NCBI RefSeq assembly: GCF_004027225.2
Contig: NC_044284.2
Span: 39,728,420-39,792,419 of the forward strand
Origin: Strigops habroptila
Lineage: Eukaryota > Chordata > Aves > Psittaciformes > Psittacidae
Direction of reading: 5' to 3'
Length of the DNA stretch: 64,000 nucleotides
The notes below the pieces were generated by a model, which was not told where the DNA came from, made no database searches, and saw only the letters and a list, made by a program, of their open reading frames with translations. Positions 11,321 to 25,672 of this stretch are shown here, piece after piece; the first letter of the stretch is position 1; the number at the start of each line of letters is the position of its first letter. Position numbers and translations under genes: made by a program.

Positions 11321-12560
11321 CTGAGGAAGAGGCACTGCACATGGTTAACTAACACCACTGTTGCATAACTGGAAGATCTGCCAAGGTTGTTCAGGGTTGC
11401 CCCCTCCCCCCGCATTACCTCTGTAATAGCAAATCAGTATTTTTCTTTCATCTTGTCAGCAGACAGCCAAATAATTCCCATTACTACTGTATCATCATAA
11501 CCCAAATGAAAACATTTGTAATTATAAGTTACTTAACTGAGCTAATTACCTACAACATCCAGCAAATTTATTTCCAAGCCCTACCACCTCTCCCTGCTCC
11601 CTTTATATATTTTCAAGTAAACTTTGGTATCAAGTATTCCAGCTAGAATCATTCTTTGTAAACCAAATCTGTAACAGAAATAACCTTGAAAAGCCACAAA
11701 CTGCAAAGAGCAGCACACAGCTTGATAAATCTAGTGTATGTATTGCTGGGCTATGAAATACCATTTGAGGTTTAAAATTTAAGAGCTGAATCATATTGCT
11801 TCCTTTCTACCACACTGGCATTAAAATGTCTATCGACAATTTCCCAGACTCATCTGCAATTCAGGAACAATTTGAAACATTGTTTATTAACCAAGTGTTA
11901 AGGAAAAGAGCAGTTTCTTACTAAGTGAGGAAATTTAAAACTAGAAGCTAACACGGACCTATGCCATCAACACTAAAACATAGATGCGGGCACAGAGACT
12001 TCTCATCTCAAGCTCTGGGAAAAAAGGAGCTGAACACAACTTTAACATGAGTTAACTGATTTAAAAAAACCATACCACCACAAAGACAGACATCTTGTTC
12101 CTACCTGTACCTCTGGCCACTCCAGACAACTGGCATACCCAAATAGGTCATACTTATTTGCAATCTCAACAGCTGGAAGAGAAATCTGGAGAGACTGGAG
12201 AGGGAGGGACGGACAGAGTAATTAGTGGCATCCCTGATCCCTTATCAAGACAGGTCTCAAAAGGCTGGAGAACAATGGAAGTAAAGCTTACACACAAGCA
12301 CAACTCTCAGAAGGGTCCTAATAAGCCCCAGCCTTGTACCTAATTGGCAGAATAGAAGGGCACATAACATGTGAATGGAAACCCGACAGCCCTAACTGTG
12401 GATATGCAATCACCAGAGAGGCATGTTTCACCAGTGGGTGACAGTTCCTCCTGACCTGTGATAGATTTCTCCCCTACCCCTCATTTCACCAGGCCCTGCA
12501 GTGCTTGTGGACAACTGGTGCCTAAATGCCAGAGGGAGGCCACGGATAGCACTGACAATA

Positions 12561-12635
12561 GAAAATACAGCTGGAAGAAACCTCAGGAAATCATCTATTT
12601 CAGCACAGTCTAACTGCTGGAACAGATGGCTAACT
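12561..12635 (-). mobile_element. Possible old CR1/L3 LINE tail
   Basis: The segment 'agctggaagaaacctcagg' followed by 'aaatcatctatttcagcac' resembles the 3' end of ancient CR1/L3 elements in antisense. The match is short and degenerate, and the boundaries are uncertain. Confidence 0.35.
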
Positions 12636-15600
12636 GGCTTGATCCAGCCAACCTTTTCCCCAGAGGAGAAAAGAATAGCTGTTTGAGCAACAAACCCTGC
12701 TCTGCTAATAAATCTCCCAGGCAGATCAGCACACAGAACTGTGGAATTCCTCTGGTCCCAGGCAAGATGGGAACAGCATCACAGAGACTGACGGTTAACA
12801 AGCTGCATGGATACAGGCTGGCACCAAGCACTGCTGCCACAGCTTCCCATGTATTTGGTCTAGTTTTCCTGCTGGATCTTCAGACAAGGCAGCAGTCAAG
12901 TGCTAAGATACAACATAAATCTCTTGCAGGCATAAAGCATACAGATGGGGTATACTGGGAAAGATGTGCGCCTTTTCACAAGGTTTGTGATTTGCTATGA
13001 CCTTGGAAATAACTGGAAACAAAATATTCTCTAGCTTCAGAGAGCTGCTTTGAACAGGAGAGATTACAAACAGCAATAAAGTGATGGAAACAAGACAGTT
13101 TCATTATCACAGCCGGCTATTGGAACCATCATCACTACAGAAAGAGAACACTTCCTTGTACAGATAAGGCAAGAAAAGCCATATTCACACTTTCATGCTA
13201 CAACACTTTTTTCTTTTTAAATGTTCTCTCCAGCACTATGTCAGAGGTGAGCAAAACACAAAGAATTCAACCATTTAAATAAAATCCCCTTCCCCATAAT
13301 ACCATGGCATTTTTAACCCACCCTCTCAATTCGCCAAGTATTTCGCATGTGTTAGCTTCCAAACACTTTAAATATATATATACACACACACTTCTTTGTG
13401 CATGATTAAGGAAACCAGACATGCCAAAACCAAAGAAAACAAAAAACCTGAAAAGACACATCCAAAGGACATAAACTGGAAGAGAAGAAGCTGTATTGAA
13501 GAATGAAGATGCCCCAAGACATAGACCTTGAATATCACATACAACCAGAGACAGACTTATTTTGTTATTCTTGAGTTTGGAAATCTAAAATACCTGTATG
13601 TAAGTCTCCTCCTCCCGCTTAGCCCTGCATAAGCTGTTTCTATGCACAGCTAGAATCACCTGGCAAGATTTCTCCTCTCTTCTGGCCCTCCCCCCCAAAT
13701 CCTTGAAATTCCATCCTTCAGCCCAGACTGGAAATGTCACACTGTAATCAGATCAGTGACCCATCTCTGTTGGGACCTTGCCAGTGCTTCAAAGAAAGAC
13801 AGGATCGTTCTATAAACCTCTAGGATGACTGCTTAACGCTTTATCACATTTCTTACTCTGCCAGACCAAAACATAGAGGGATAATGCAGTCTCCTGCCCA
13901 AGCCTTGTTATGCCCATGATGGCGAGAGCCTTCCATGCATAGCTAGCAAGCTTTGCAGATTCAACCCTCAAGAACAAGATGTTTTTAAAATGCAGACCAC
14001 ACTGTACCAACATCCACTGGCATCAAGTTTCACACACGATGACATACAGGAAAACTCTTCTGCTTTCAGTTAAAATTCAACTCCCTTTAAATTAACTGCA
14101 CCCTCAGAGTCCTTCAGTACAGGTACCAAGTATACACCGACTTCTCCCACAAACATGTTATTTGGATCTAACGTGTACTAGCACAGCTGTATCACGTGCC
14201 ACTTTGTCATGCACAAGTTAACACTGATCCTTCCCAGCAGCAGTGCACAGTAAGTCATGTTACAGTTTAAGGCAGATGACTCAGCACACCTACGGGGGCA
14301 CGCTCTGCTCGGTTTCTGCTGTTTCAGTATATACAGCTCATAATAGCATTGTCTGCTCCAGTGTTTTTACATATCTCTCTACACCATTTCACTAAGCTTT
14401 TCTTATCAAGCAATATTATAATAATCTTGACATTTGAAGATCAAAATTCTGAATAATAGCAGGTTTTATTCTCTGCTGTTATTTTAGTCCTGAAGCTGTT
14501 GCATTTTTGCTGAGTCTTACTCAGAAACAAAACAAGCAGAACTTCCTGTAGCAGTTAACAGTGAACATATAAATAAGCCTATTTAGTACAAAGCTTAACA
14601 CTGTCACAGCTCCTCACTGCCAAAACAAACTCAGGGTTGCCAACTGATCTACTCACGCAAATACAGCTTTCAGCTAATCTATAATCTAATAAAGAAAATA
14701 CCATTTTATTAATTCTTCTAAAGACTCTTACTCCTTGGTAGTAACATACACATTTCTGACGAAAAGTAACCTAGCCAAAGATGCAGTTCTCTCTCCTTGA
14801 GACTGGTTCTGTAACACGTTAACTACTTCAAAAACCTCTCTGACAGTCAAGATTAAAAATAAACCAACAACCTAAATGAAATTAACAAGTAATAGCAAAA
14901 CAATTCATAATTAATAAGGATCACTAGATACCCACAGTGCAAACCTAACCAAAAACTGGAGACTGAATCCCCCTGTACTTGCCTAGTGCCAGACACCACT
15001 TATTTTCACTACTGCTTCACAGGACCTATTTAAGCAAGTAAATTTTCTACTCCAGAGTGTTCTATGTAATAAACAGCATTTCTGAGAGCACTTAGGTATC
15101 TTTTTTATTTTTCCTGAAGATAAGTGCAGGACCTAATACTTTTAAAAGTCCTGAATTTCATTTTACAGAAGAGCTGACCTGACAACCCATGGGAAACCCT
15201 GACCGCCCAGAAGTAATGGGTTGTTTATAGAGACTCAACACTTTGTTCCCAAAAGGCATGCTAAAGCCACACACACACAAACAGCCCGTACTGCCAATTC
15301 CACGGTTCACAGAACAAGATAAATCATACTAGCTGTGTTTTCCATACCCAGTTCCACAGAAAAACCTCTGAAAAAATTAAACAGAGAAAGGCCATGTCTG
15401 ATCAGAGAAGAGTAACTAGAAGAAAAAGCTGCTTACCGCTGCCCGGAGAGCTCCATGAACAACACATATAGTAAGCCCAGTATCGTCTTTCTGATAGATT
15501 GAGATCCTCCCCCCCCCCCCGTCCTGTTTGCTCTCCAAAACTTCGCCGTACACCATCAACTGACAGCGAGTGCTTCACTTCCTCATTCCTCGTCCGCGCA

Positions 15601-17777
15601 TGCCTGCCCACATGAACGCTCCCCAACACCACTGAACACTTGCCCAGAAGACAGAGCTCTGTAACAATAGAAATTCCCACCCAATGGCAAATCCTGGAAG
15701 TTTGTGTGTAATACATGTTCTCACCCTTCTTTCAAAGATAGATAAACACCAGCAGGCTTCAGTGGCTGTTCAGTAAGACCCTTTTGCAAGAAAAATGAGA
15801 AAATCATGAACACTGTCAAAATTCTGTCCCAAACTCATTGAAGCTCAGTTAAATCAGATTCAAGGCTTACCTTCTTTTATCCTCTGTAATTTATATTTGA
15901 CTTGTGAAAACAAAGGAAGAAGTTTGTATATTTCCGTACAGAAATATTTATAGTCTGGAAAGTACCTTAAGAAAATAGGGACAGTTAAGGCCAAGATGTT
16001 ATCCCTCACTTGAAGCTTCCTGGATTTTAAGAAGACAAGGGAAACAAACTAACAAAATACCCAACACTAAACTACCAACATCACAACTCTACCAGGGTAC
16101 CTCTCCAAGAGAGGACCTAGAAGCAACGTACAAGGATTTAAGCTTCACAACATCCTGTGAGGCAAGAGATAATATCTTATTACAGAATGGAAAACTGTTG
16201 AATAAAGTTATCTATCCAGTGTTTCAAGGGCGCTGGGGGAGAGAGAATGAAACCTAATGTATTATTTTCTTCACCTCTTATTCTCACTCAACATTCAATC
16301 ACTGGTTTTACACCATAGGGTCATGAATGTTAAAAGACAACACACATGTAGAAGCAGCTTAAAACTTCCTGCTCACCCACCCCTTCCCCCGCCTCCAAAC
16401 ATACAACCTGCACATGGCTCAAATAGTTTATTTTCGGGTAGATATACACAACTAACTTCATAATTTCTGGTTGATATTATACATCTCTTACAGCTTATCT
16501 AAAAGAAAGGGGACGTGACCAACTCTTACAGTAAATGGTTTCATGATCTATTACCTAGGAAAATTTTTCTGCCAATCATAAGGACTCCCAAGCCCATACA
16601 TGATTAAGTCTAGGGAGTTAATAGCAGACAAGCATGTCTAGAACATCTTCCTTTCATTCCAAATTAAAGTTCTTGGATTTGTCCATGCAAATGACTGCAA
16701 CAGAAACACAATGATTAAACCAGGATCAAAAATCAAGCATGAACCAAAGAGATTAACAGAAGAAAGGCAGAAGGCACTTAACACATCCATACCAGTTTTC
16801 AGAAGAGGGACTTAAGCTCAAGTGGTCAAATGCTCAAGAGCTATCAATCCTGCTTTCAAGCAGGTGAGCAAATAATTTGCTTTTTCCTGAAGCAGATATA
16901 TGTCTGAACAGTTGCTTTCTGAACACCCAAATAACCAGAAGAACTGCAATAACTACAAGTTTGAAAACTAGAGCTAATAATCAAGCAATTAATGTGCCTC
17001 TGAAGAATTATATTCTGATACTACTGAGTCTGAGGCCTTTCCAAGTAATTGGTGAAGTTAAAAGAGGACAATTCCTTATCCACACCAGAAGACCAGAAAA
17101 AACAGGTTAGTGTGTCCAGGAGGACTAGTATCTCCTGTGTCAGTTTTTCAGTGTTTATAGAAGTACCTATATAGCAAACAAAACAAAACAAAGTTTTGCT
17201 TGGTTGTGCTTACCATCAGATCACCCTGGAAACAAGCCATATTACAGATAAACAAGACAAACTTGTAGAAGTATTCAGATTCAAGGGTACAGACACATTA
17301 TTTCTCGGTGTCAGCTAGAGAAGTCACTACTCTTCCTTACTCATTCCTTTCTAAGATATTCCAGCTGAACTGTTTACACAGTTGTTCCTGGTTGAAGCTG
17401 GCAGTTTTAAATGTAGATCTTTTATTAATAAACACAGGAGGCAGAAATGTGGGTGGACAGCAATTGCACAACCAATACCTCATCTTAACTGAAACAGGGC
17501 AACAAATCAGTCACACAAACAGCTCACCTAAAATAAAAAACGAAGCAGTACGCTTCGAGAAGAAAAAGCAATGGAAAGTGGGTAGCATTCTAAAGACTGC
17601 AAACACTTCAGCTACATAGGCACAGGTAAAAGAATAGCAATCTTTGAGTCCTAACCTGCTGAAGCAAAACTTATTTTTTCTACACACCTTTTAGCAATCT
17701 TATTACTGCTGTGATACTTTTGATACTTCAGGTTACTATGTGCTAATGAGTAACCATAATAAAGATCAAAATCATCA

Positions 17778-17823
17778 ATATCATTCTTTTCCATGCAGGA
17801 ATATCATTCTTTTCCATGCAGGA
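17778..17823 (+). repeat. Perfect 23-bp tandem duplication
   Basis: The unit 'atatcattcttttccatgca'+'gga' is present twice head to tail without change, so the duplication is recent or conserved. It lies in RC3H1 intron 1. Confidence 0.9.
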
Positions 17824-20800
17824 ATAATCTAGTTACCTGGCTACTACTCTTCAGTAGACGAAAAGTAAGTTTAGGCAAGGGGTGGGAAAGATCTTGTTGC
17901 CACTGCAATGCCTTTATCATTTTTCAGACTAAGATAAGTAGACATGAATCATTTAGTTAAGACCTAGCACAACTCAATGAAAGAGAAAGCATAAAAAACC
18001 CCAACCTAACAAAAAAAATTAGAAAGTGTTGTGTGCCACCCACTCTCCAATAAAAGCTTCCCTCCCCCAGCTTGATTCAACAACTATAATTCTGCTTTTG
18101 ATGTTAGTGACACTACAGCTACAGTAACACTATCAATGCAATGTGAAACAATGAGACAGAGAAGAGCAGAATTAAAGTTTGGCTGGAGACACTGGTCAAA
18201 AACTATCCAAAAAAGCTCTCCAACCTACACCACCTTTAATAGCTCTCTCCCCCTTCACTCCATGGCTGCCCAGCAAAAAGAAATACTCTCTCAAAAGAAA
18301 CAAAAAATAGAAGAATTCTAGAAATTGCCAAAGCTTGTCCTTTTTGAGTGCTTTGTCTGCATTAACACTTTTTTGTAGTATACTGTGCAAATATTACTGA
18401 AATTATTTCTGTGACAGGCTTGCAAGGTAAGAATTGAGTAATAGTCTGAACTTTCTCCCTGCCTCCTTCCCCTTTTCACTCTGCTAAAAAAAAGTTTTTA
18501 TTTGTTTTCAAACTACACAGTAGATTTAAAAACCCCAAGCCTCATATGTCCAAAATTCTAGGTGCAATAGTAAGGTAATGCTGAAATATACTCCAAGAGC
18601 AGTGTTCAGTGAATATAAATACTACTGCCAAGCACAGGAGAAACATTTATTTCAATGAGTCATTTAAATTGTAAAATGTAAACATAAAATCCCATTTTAC
18701 ATAGAACTCCACAGGCATTCAGAAAACAAATATTTTAAATGTGCATTTGAAAACTATCTCAGACCTTCCTCTTCAGTGTTTCTTTTCTTCTCCTCCCTAT
18801 TAATTTGACTTAAAGGTGGTTTTTGTCACTTTGTAGATGCTGCCTCCATTTTAAAAACAGATGTCAAACAGCTTCATGTTAATAACTGTTTATGTAACAG
18901 TAGTTTAATAAAGCTCCAGTTATTCTATTTACCTTCAAAACAATTTCCTTTGGAAGACTGCACTTACATATCAAAAAGATCTTTTAATAAAAGCACAGTC
19001 ATCCAAGAGCAGAGAGAATACCTACTGATGTTTTATACAAAACAACCGATACAGTTGCTCATATACCTGGTTTTTAGTTCATGAGTTCACTTTAAGCATA
19101 TTACAATCAAAAGAAAGATTCTCTTATCATATGTTGTACACAAAACAATCTCTAGGCTACCGTGTTATTTCAAAAGGCAATGAAGCCCCTAGTTTGCTGG
19201 CACATACATTTCACCACAGGAGGAGTTCACAATGACAAAGAAATTTTTTCACCCCCTGAGCTTTATTATGATTCTATACTCTGTTACAGCCTCAAAGATT
19301 ATGAGTCACGATTATTAAACTACATCAGCTTCAAGAATTCAGCTCCCCTGCTTCAGGCACCTGTTCACTCAACCATATAATACCATTTCTACATTAGTAA
19401 GAAACTGTATGGCACCATCAACTTCTGAGAAAATATGCACATTTGAGAACAGTTGTCAAACACTGTTCTGCTTACCACAACACTGCAGTCATAACAACCA
19501 AAAAGTGGAGGAAGGCACACTGAGGAATTGCTAATAGAAGATAATCTAGGTTTTCCCCATTTCTCTCACAGACCACAGTGAGATGAGTTGCACCCATCTC
19601 TGTCTAGAACAATTGTTAAAAGATTATTGAAAACACCCAAAGACCAGATCATAGCCATTATCTACAAGCATGATACTCCAGACAAGATTTCACACTGCAG
19701 CAACAGAATCTCACCTCTACTAAGGCAGTAGATAATAACCTGCATCTCTTACCACAAGCTACATGGGTTAACCATCTTATCCTTGTGAGGACTGAAACAT
19801 CCAGACCTAGGATTTCATTCTACCGCCAGTGAAGACAGATAATGAAACTACCTATTTGGCATTTTCAGTGCAGTTTCATGCACAGCTTAGAGTGGGGCAA
19901 GTCAGAACTGCTTCTCAGAAAGTAATCTTGTGCCGGCTCTGACGCGTCATCTACACCAGGGACCTAAGCTTGTCAAAACCAAATCCCTTTCCTTCCCACA
20001 TTAGCTTCTGACAGGCTACAAAAGCTGTTCCAGATCTGTTAAACGGTCGAGCAGTCCTGGAAACTCAAGGGGAAAAAGCGGAGGAAGCACAGAAGAGGGA
20101 AACTTCAAGACAACCTTTTTTAGCATCAACACAGATTTGTGAAGTTTTTGGGTGCAGTTTCATGAGCCACTTATTTAAGCACAACCAGGGCAACACAGAT
20201 TTTTAAGTATGGCTCCATTAATGGAAGCCACCTCCAAAGTATTTGATAAACTACACACTTAAATGCTATTAAGCAATCCTAACAATAAGGATGACTAGAT
20301 TAACAGTTTGGAATGATGAGAGTAGGTTAAATGGAATAAGGAACTTAAGCGATTAACAACCCATGGAATTGTTCCTTTATACTAAATTTACCCCAAAATT
20401 ATCTGTTTCAAAAACAATGCTTCACAGCTAGAATTAACCAATGTTTGACAGCGCAAGTCACAAAAACACAATCAAAACCATCCTTTAATCTCATCATGGT
20501 TATAGCACTGAGCAAAGTGCTCTCTAAAGAAGACGGAAGAATGCTGTAACAGACCATAACTCTAAGCTTTCCTACTGCTCCTAGAACCAAGAATTGCAAA
20601 CAAAGAAGAAATCATGTAAATGCTACAATAGCCGACACAAAAATAGCTTACAGGGACCAAACTAGGCCAGTTATCCTTCTATGGCGAGCCCTGTAGTAGC
20701 TTCACTGGCAACAGTAGCAGGAATATTAAGATAAAGAACATAAGCTTCACAGATGACTATTCTGCTTTTTTCCATGACACGTGCTCCAATTGTGTTTTAA

Positions 20801-21269
20801 TAACATAACCTAGTCTACACTAAAGCTCGGGAGTCATCCAAGGTTAAGAGGCAGCTTGCTGCAGAAATGGCACCAAGCCTGGGAAGTTTCAGCTTTGTTC
20901 TAACAGTTGCACAAAAAAGAAGTTAGCTAGTCAACATACCATTCAAGATTTTCTCCACACCTCTGAGCATAGTTTTGTCATAAAAATCTGAACACTATTC
21001 AGCAAGGACAAACCTGTGTTAATTCACCATTGACACAGGGCTTAAAGTCTTTAAATATCAGTAGGAGAGGTCACAGAAGTGCTGCTGAAAAGCAGGTTAA
21101 TTCAGGTGCTTCTGACTCAGAATGTAATTGAGCCTCATTTGCTTTAAATGCTACTGGCACCCGGTGATTCAATTTGTAGCACTGCTAAAAAGAGCCGTTC
21201 CAGAGGCCTGAAATAGCCTGGGGCAAGGTACTCCTTTTGAATGAGACTTTTCATGTAACCTTCAATTAT

Positions 21270-21320
21270 GGGGGGGGGGGGGAAGGGGGAAAAAAAGAAA
21301 AAGAAGAAAGAAAAAACCCC
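21270..21320 (+). repeat. G run and purine-rich tract
   Basis: A run of 13 G (21,270-21,282) is followed by a G/A-only stretch of about 30 bases and then AAAAAACCCC. It is a polypurine tract of low complexity with triplex or quadruplex potential. Confidence 0.7.
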
Positions 21321-21598
21321 ACCAAACTTAAATATTTTGCTGCTTTGGTGTTAGCCTCTCCTACCTTCCAGATTTATAAAAATAGCATATTTGCTTTACA
21401 AGATCATTAAAAATAGTACTCGTGGTTTTAGTGAGCGGAAACAAAAGGCTCAAGTGTCAGGGTTTCCATTAAACACCTACTCTTAACTAACAGCGAACAT
21501 CTCAGAGCCTAACCACAAAAATGAAAGCTGCTGCTTTTTTTGTTATTTTGTTTGTTTGGGGTTTTTTTAAATACTTCTCCTTTCTATATAGCAAACAA

Positions 21599-21785
21599 TC
21601 ATAGAATCACAGAATAGTTAGGGTTGGAAAGGACCTTAAGATCATCCAGTTCCAACCCCCTGCCATAGGCAGGGATGCCTCGCACTAAACCATATGGCAC
21701 AAGGCTCTGTCCAACCTGGCCTTGAACACCGCCAGGGATGGAGTATCCACAACCTCCCTGGGCAACCTATTACAATGCAAGAGTC
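21599..21785 (-). mobile_element. CR1: CR1 LINE 3' fragment (antisense on plus)
   Basis: This begins with 'atcatagaatcacagaatag', the reverse complement of the CR1 3' end. It continues with 'gttggaaaggaccttaagat', 'agttccaaccccctgccat' and 'caacctggccttgaacacc'. It is a well preserved but 5'-truncated copy in the same orientation as RC3H1. Confidence 0.93.
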
Positions 21786-22435
21786 TTGTATAAGAGAAAA
21801 AATCCAAATCTCCAACATCTCATTGATTCTCCTGTCAATAATGGGTAAGAGGTATATTTATTTTTGGCAGGAGCCTGAATTCAAGTGGGAAAAAACCCTA
21901 GTATCTTACATCCACTTCAAAAGAGGTTTTGAATTATAACTCTAGTTATAGAACTTTAAAGTTACATAATTTGAAAAATCATACAAGCAAGAGGACAAAC
22001 TAATAATCCAGGGAAGTTACCTATTAAAAATCCACTGCCAATCTGATGAATTTTGCTGCTTTGGACTTGTAAGAACAATTTTATTCCAGACACATAATTT
22101 TGTCTTTTAGAAGAAAGTTCTCTTATTTACGGCTTACTTTGCATGATACCCGTTCTAAATGGAGCAGTCAATGAAGAACAATTTTCTCATTCCCAGTTTA
22201 TAATGCTAAGTCTTAAAAGATGTATTCACCTCTGAAAACATGTTACAACTATATTATGGCAGCAACTGGGATGATGTAAAATAAAAAATACATAGGATAC
22301 AATCTCACAGACTATTGCCGGAGTTCCATAGTATGCTGAACTAGTCTGCCTTTTTAGAAGCAAAGGGTAAACTTCTCTTAATGAACTTTATTCACAGAAG
22401 ATTAGACTTCTCTCATGGAAGACTAAGGGCTGGAA

Positions 22436-22460
22436 GATGGGGGGGAGGGAGGGGAAAAGA
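22436..22460 (+). repeat. G-rich tract
   Basis: Four closely spaced G runs (GGGGGGGGG, A-GGG, A-GGGG) can form a G-quadruplex. Nothing else is recognisable here. Confidence 0.5.
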
Positions 22461-25400
22461 CAACAGTAGCTTCACAGTCGAACATCTTTGTACTTCATTT
22501 GGGTGTTTAAACCTCCATTAACAATTTCATCCTTGAAGTGGTCACAGCCCACCAACAGCTTTTATTAGGCACACAACTGCACACTGCTACAAGACTACAA
22601 GTGTTTGAGTCTTCACACACCCTGACTGCAATTTTACCTATTCTAGTATCTTCAGAGTAAATCTGATAAAAGTTTTACAGTTACTGCACACATGGACTAA
22701 GCAGAAAGCTACTTTGTTATTATTGTTAATCCCCTCTTTTAGAGTCTCAGAATAGAATGGATGCACTTAGCTGCCAATCACACCTCTATTCGTGCAGACC
22801 TATCCAGGATACGTGACAAGCCTTGTTCAGGCAGTATTTCCATGACTTGATAACTTAAATTCCCTCTGTCTTGTCTTCTATAAGCCCCTTATTAAACAGC
22901 AGGTATCCAAATGTATGATAAGGCATAGGAAGGGAAAACTAAGTACTGAAACCATCTTTCCACCCATGCAGTCAACATTACTTTACACATTACTGTATTT
23001 CGCCACTCACTGTTTTGGGAATAAAAGCAATGACAGCAAAATAAAACTGAATAACAATTCAAAAAAGAAAATTCTCAAAATCTGGTAGCCAAAGCCACCT
23101 GTAATAGCACTACTGAAGCCCTCATAATTGCACTGGGAATTATTTTAACATACAAAACCTAACAAGGACAGAGTATATAAAGGTATTTATTAGCATACTG
23201 TACTCACTGGATTTTCACAGGCTTACTGTCAATTTTCACTCTGTAATGACACCTCACATACCAGCTTGTCACATCGACATGACTGATTCTATTCCCACTT
23301 CTCAAAAGCTACACTAAGTTCTGCTATTATATTAATGAATTATCATATGTGCTTGAAGGAGAGGATTGCTGTCACTTACTTCCCCTTCCTGAAGCCTCCC
23401 AGTTACTGTCACATGAACTGGCAAATGAACTGGTCTAAGGCTTTCTCTTTCCTCTGTCCTGGGGAAGGACAACTAACATTTTTATTTATCAGGTGAATTC
23501 ATATATTACTCACAGGAAGACACAGTGGAATGTCCCCCCCCCCCCCTTCAGATTTTACATAAAAGAATATATGCCTGTGATCGTTTTAATACCTAGTGAG
23601 TAATATTGACACCACACCCCATTCTCATGATGCAGTGCCTAACACAACAGCCACACCATTACATCCTCAAACACCGATGTGTGATTTACCTTACCAATAA
23701 CATTTCTGCGAAGACCTTTCTTCCTGGTATGTCCTGAAATAATCTACATCACACCCAAACTTCAGTTTGACAGAGCTCAAGTTGTTCTATCCTAAACTGG
23801 CCTAGTGAAGCTGAAAACCCACATAAAAATGCCTGTGATCATATAATTCCTTCTCAGAAACACACCCAGAGACATCCCCACCCAGTCCTTGTGTGCTGTT
23901 TTGTTAGAAACATTTGACTGAGAAGTTCCACTGAGAAAGGAGTGACCAGAAAAGCTATCTACAGATCTCTCTTTGCTGAAGCCATGTAAATCCTCAGATT
24001 TAAAAAACCAGGGGCTGAAATACTTCATTTCTATGAACTACAGTGCAGAAACTTTGACACTTAATGTAGAATAACCCAAGTGGTTAATTTCCAATACACC
24101 TGGCATAGGAATGAATGCTTGGGAAAACAAAACAAAACAAAACACCATCACACCACAAAAAACCTGAAAGCAACTTGCCAGGTATTTTATGTCATCTTCT
24201 TAGTCTTATTTTTATTCCTTCCTTTTCCCAAATGCTACAGAAATCTGGGAATGAGACAGAACATTGAATATTAAGGTGACTTATTACAACACAGGTCTTT
24301 AGCCTGACAAGTACTAACTGGGCTGTGCCTTTTTGCTCTCTTGTGAAGTATTTAGGAGAGCTCTGTCCACGGCCTTTCACTTTATTATTTTAGTAATAAA
24401 ACCAAGAACTCTCTTGCACTCCAGTTGAACTTTAATGATTATGTCAAGTCACCAGCAAAATGCTAAGCAGTATCACTGAAGGGAAAACTGAAAAGTTATG
24501 TTTCCCAATGCATTCTGACACAAGACAGCACAAGGTTATTCTTTCTACCTCCAGTTACCTACTGTTATCAATAGGCAGCCTCTTACTCTTCCAAAAAGCA
24601 GAGATGGGAACATTTAGAGGGTTTCCAAACACATTCAACCCTTACTTTGAGCACCTTTTCTGTGGACTAAATCACAATTATCAACGCAAAACAAATTATT
24701 AGTCTCCCTGAAGATCCATAACACCCATACACCCTTAAGCTTGACAAACTGAGTAGATGATTCTGAAGAGAAAAACAGAGGGAATCATGAAGCAAAGCAG
24801 TCTTCAACACAGGTAAAGGCTCTGTATAAAGTACAACACAGTAGACAAATGACATTAAAAGGTATCACAGAAGCAATGTCTTCAGATAGCAATCACATGA
24901 TTTAATACCGAACACAAACACAAGACTAACAATCAACATAAGCATTAGCAAGTCCAGAAGACAACCCTGATGGCTCACACCTTTTCTGTAGAACCTAACA
25001 ACAGCTAGCCGCAAAACAGTTACATTTAAAATAGTCTGGACTATTCCAAGTACTTTGCTGAACTAATTCTCACCTTCCTGAATAACGCTTTCTTTCCACT
25101 TGTTGTATGGATGTCCTACAAAGAAGTTACAGTGTCCAGGCTTCCATCCTTAAGACCTGATTAAACAAGGAAGACTAAAATTAAAATTCACAATTTTAAC
25201 TACAGTTTTTTTGCAGCACTAAGACCTCTCTTTTAATTAATTCTACAGGAGGCCTTTTCACGCAATTAAACAGGAGAGTGACTCATAAACAGGAAGGACA
25301 GCCTGAGTCGTAGCCTCTGGTTTAACTTATCCAGTCCATCCCATCAAGCCAGTTTAGCCTAACTTATTTTTATCTTTCTCCTTTCAAATTTACAGCAACA

Positions 25401-25641
25401 GCCAAAGTAGTCATGAGGGAGTGCACCATGAACAATGCTCTCTAACTTCTCACCAATTCCAGAGGAAGCAGTGACATTTTGATAGCCCCCAGTAAAGTCC
25501 AAGAACAAAGAGTCCCATGGCTGCTCCATTATCCAAACAGGCCATGCTGCAAGTCTGAACTGTCAAAGCAATGAAATTAATAGGCAATATGCCATCTCTG
25601 TTACCTGCATTAGCTGAATTGAATACTGGCTCGTATTAGAA

Positions 25642-25647
<6 letters not shown>

Positions 25648-25671
<24 letters not shown>
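25648..25671 (+). repeat. poly(A) run, 24 nt
   Basis: This is an uninterrupted run of 24 A. No retrogene or SINE body is recognisable upstream. In the RC3H1 transcript it is a U24 tract. Confidence 0.9.
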
Positions 25672-25672
<1 letters not shown>

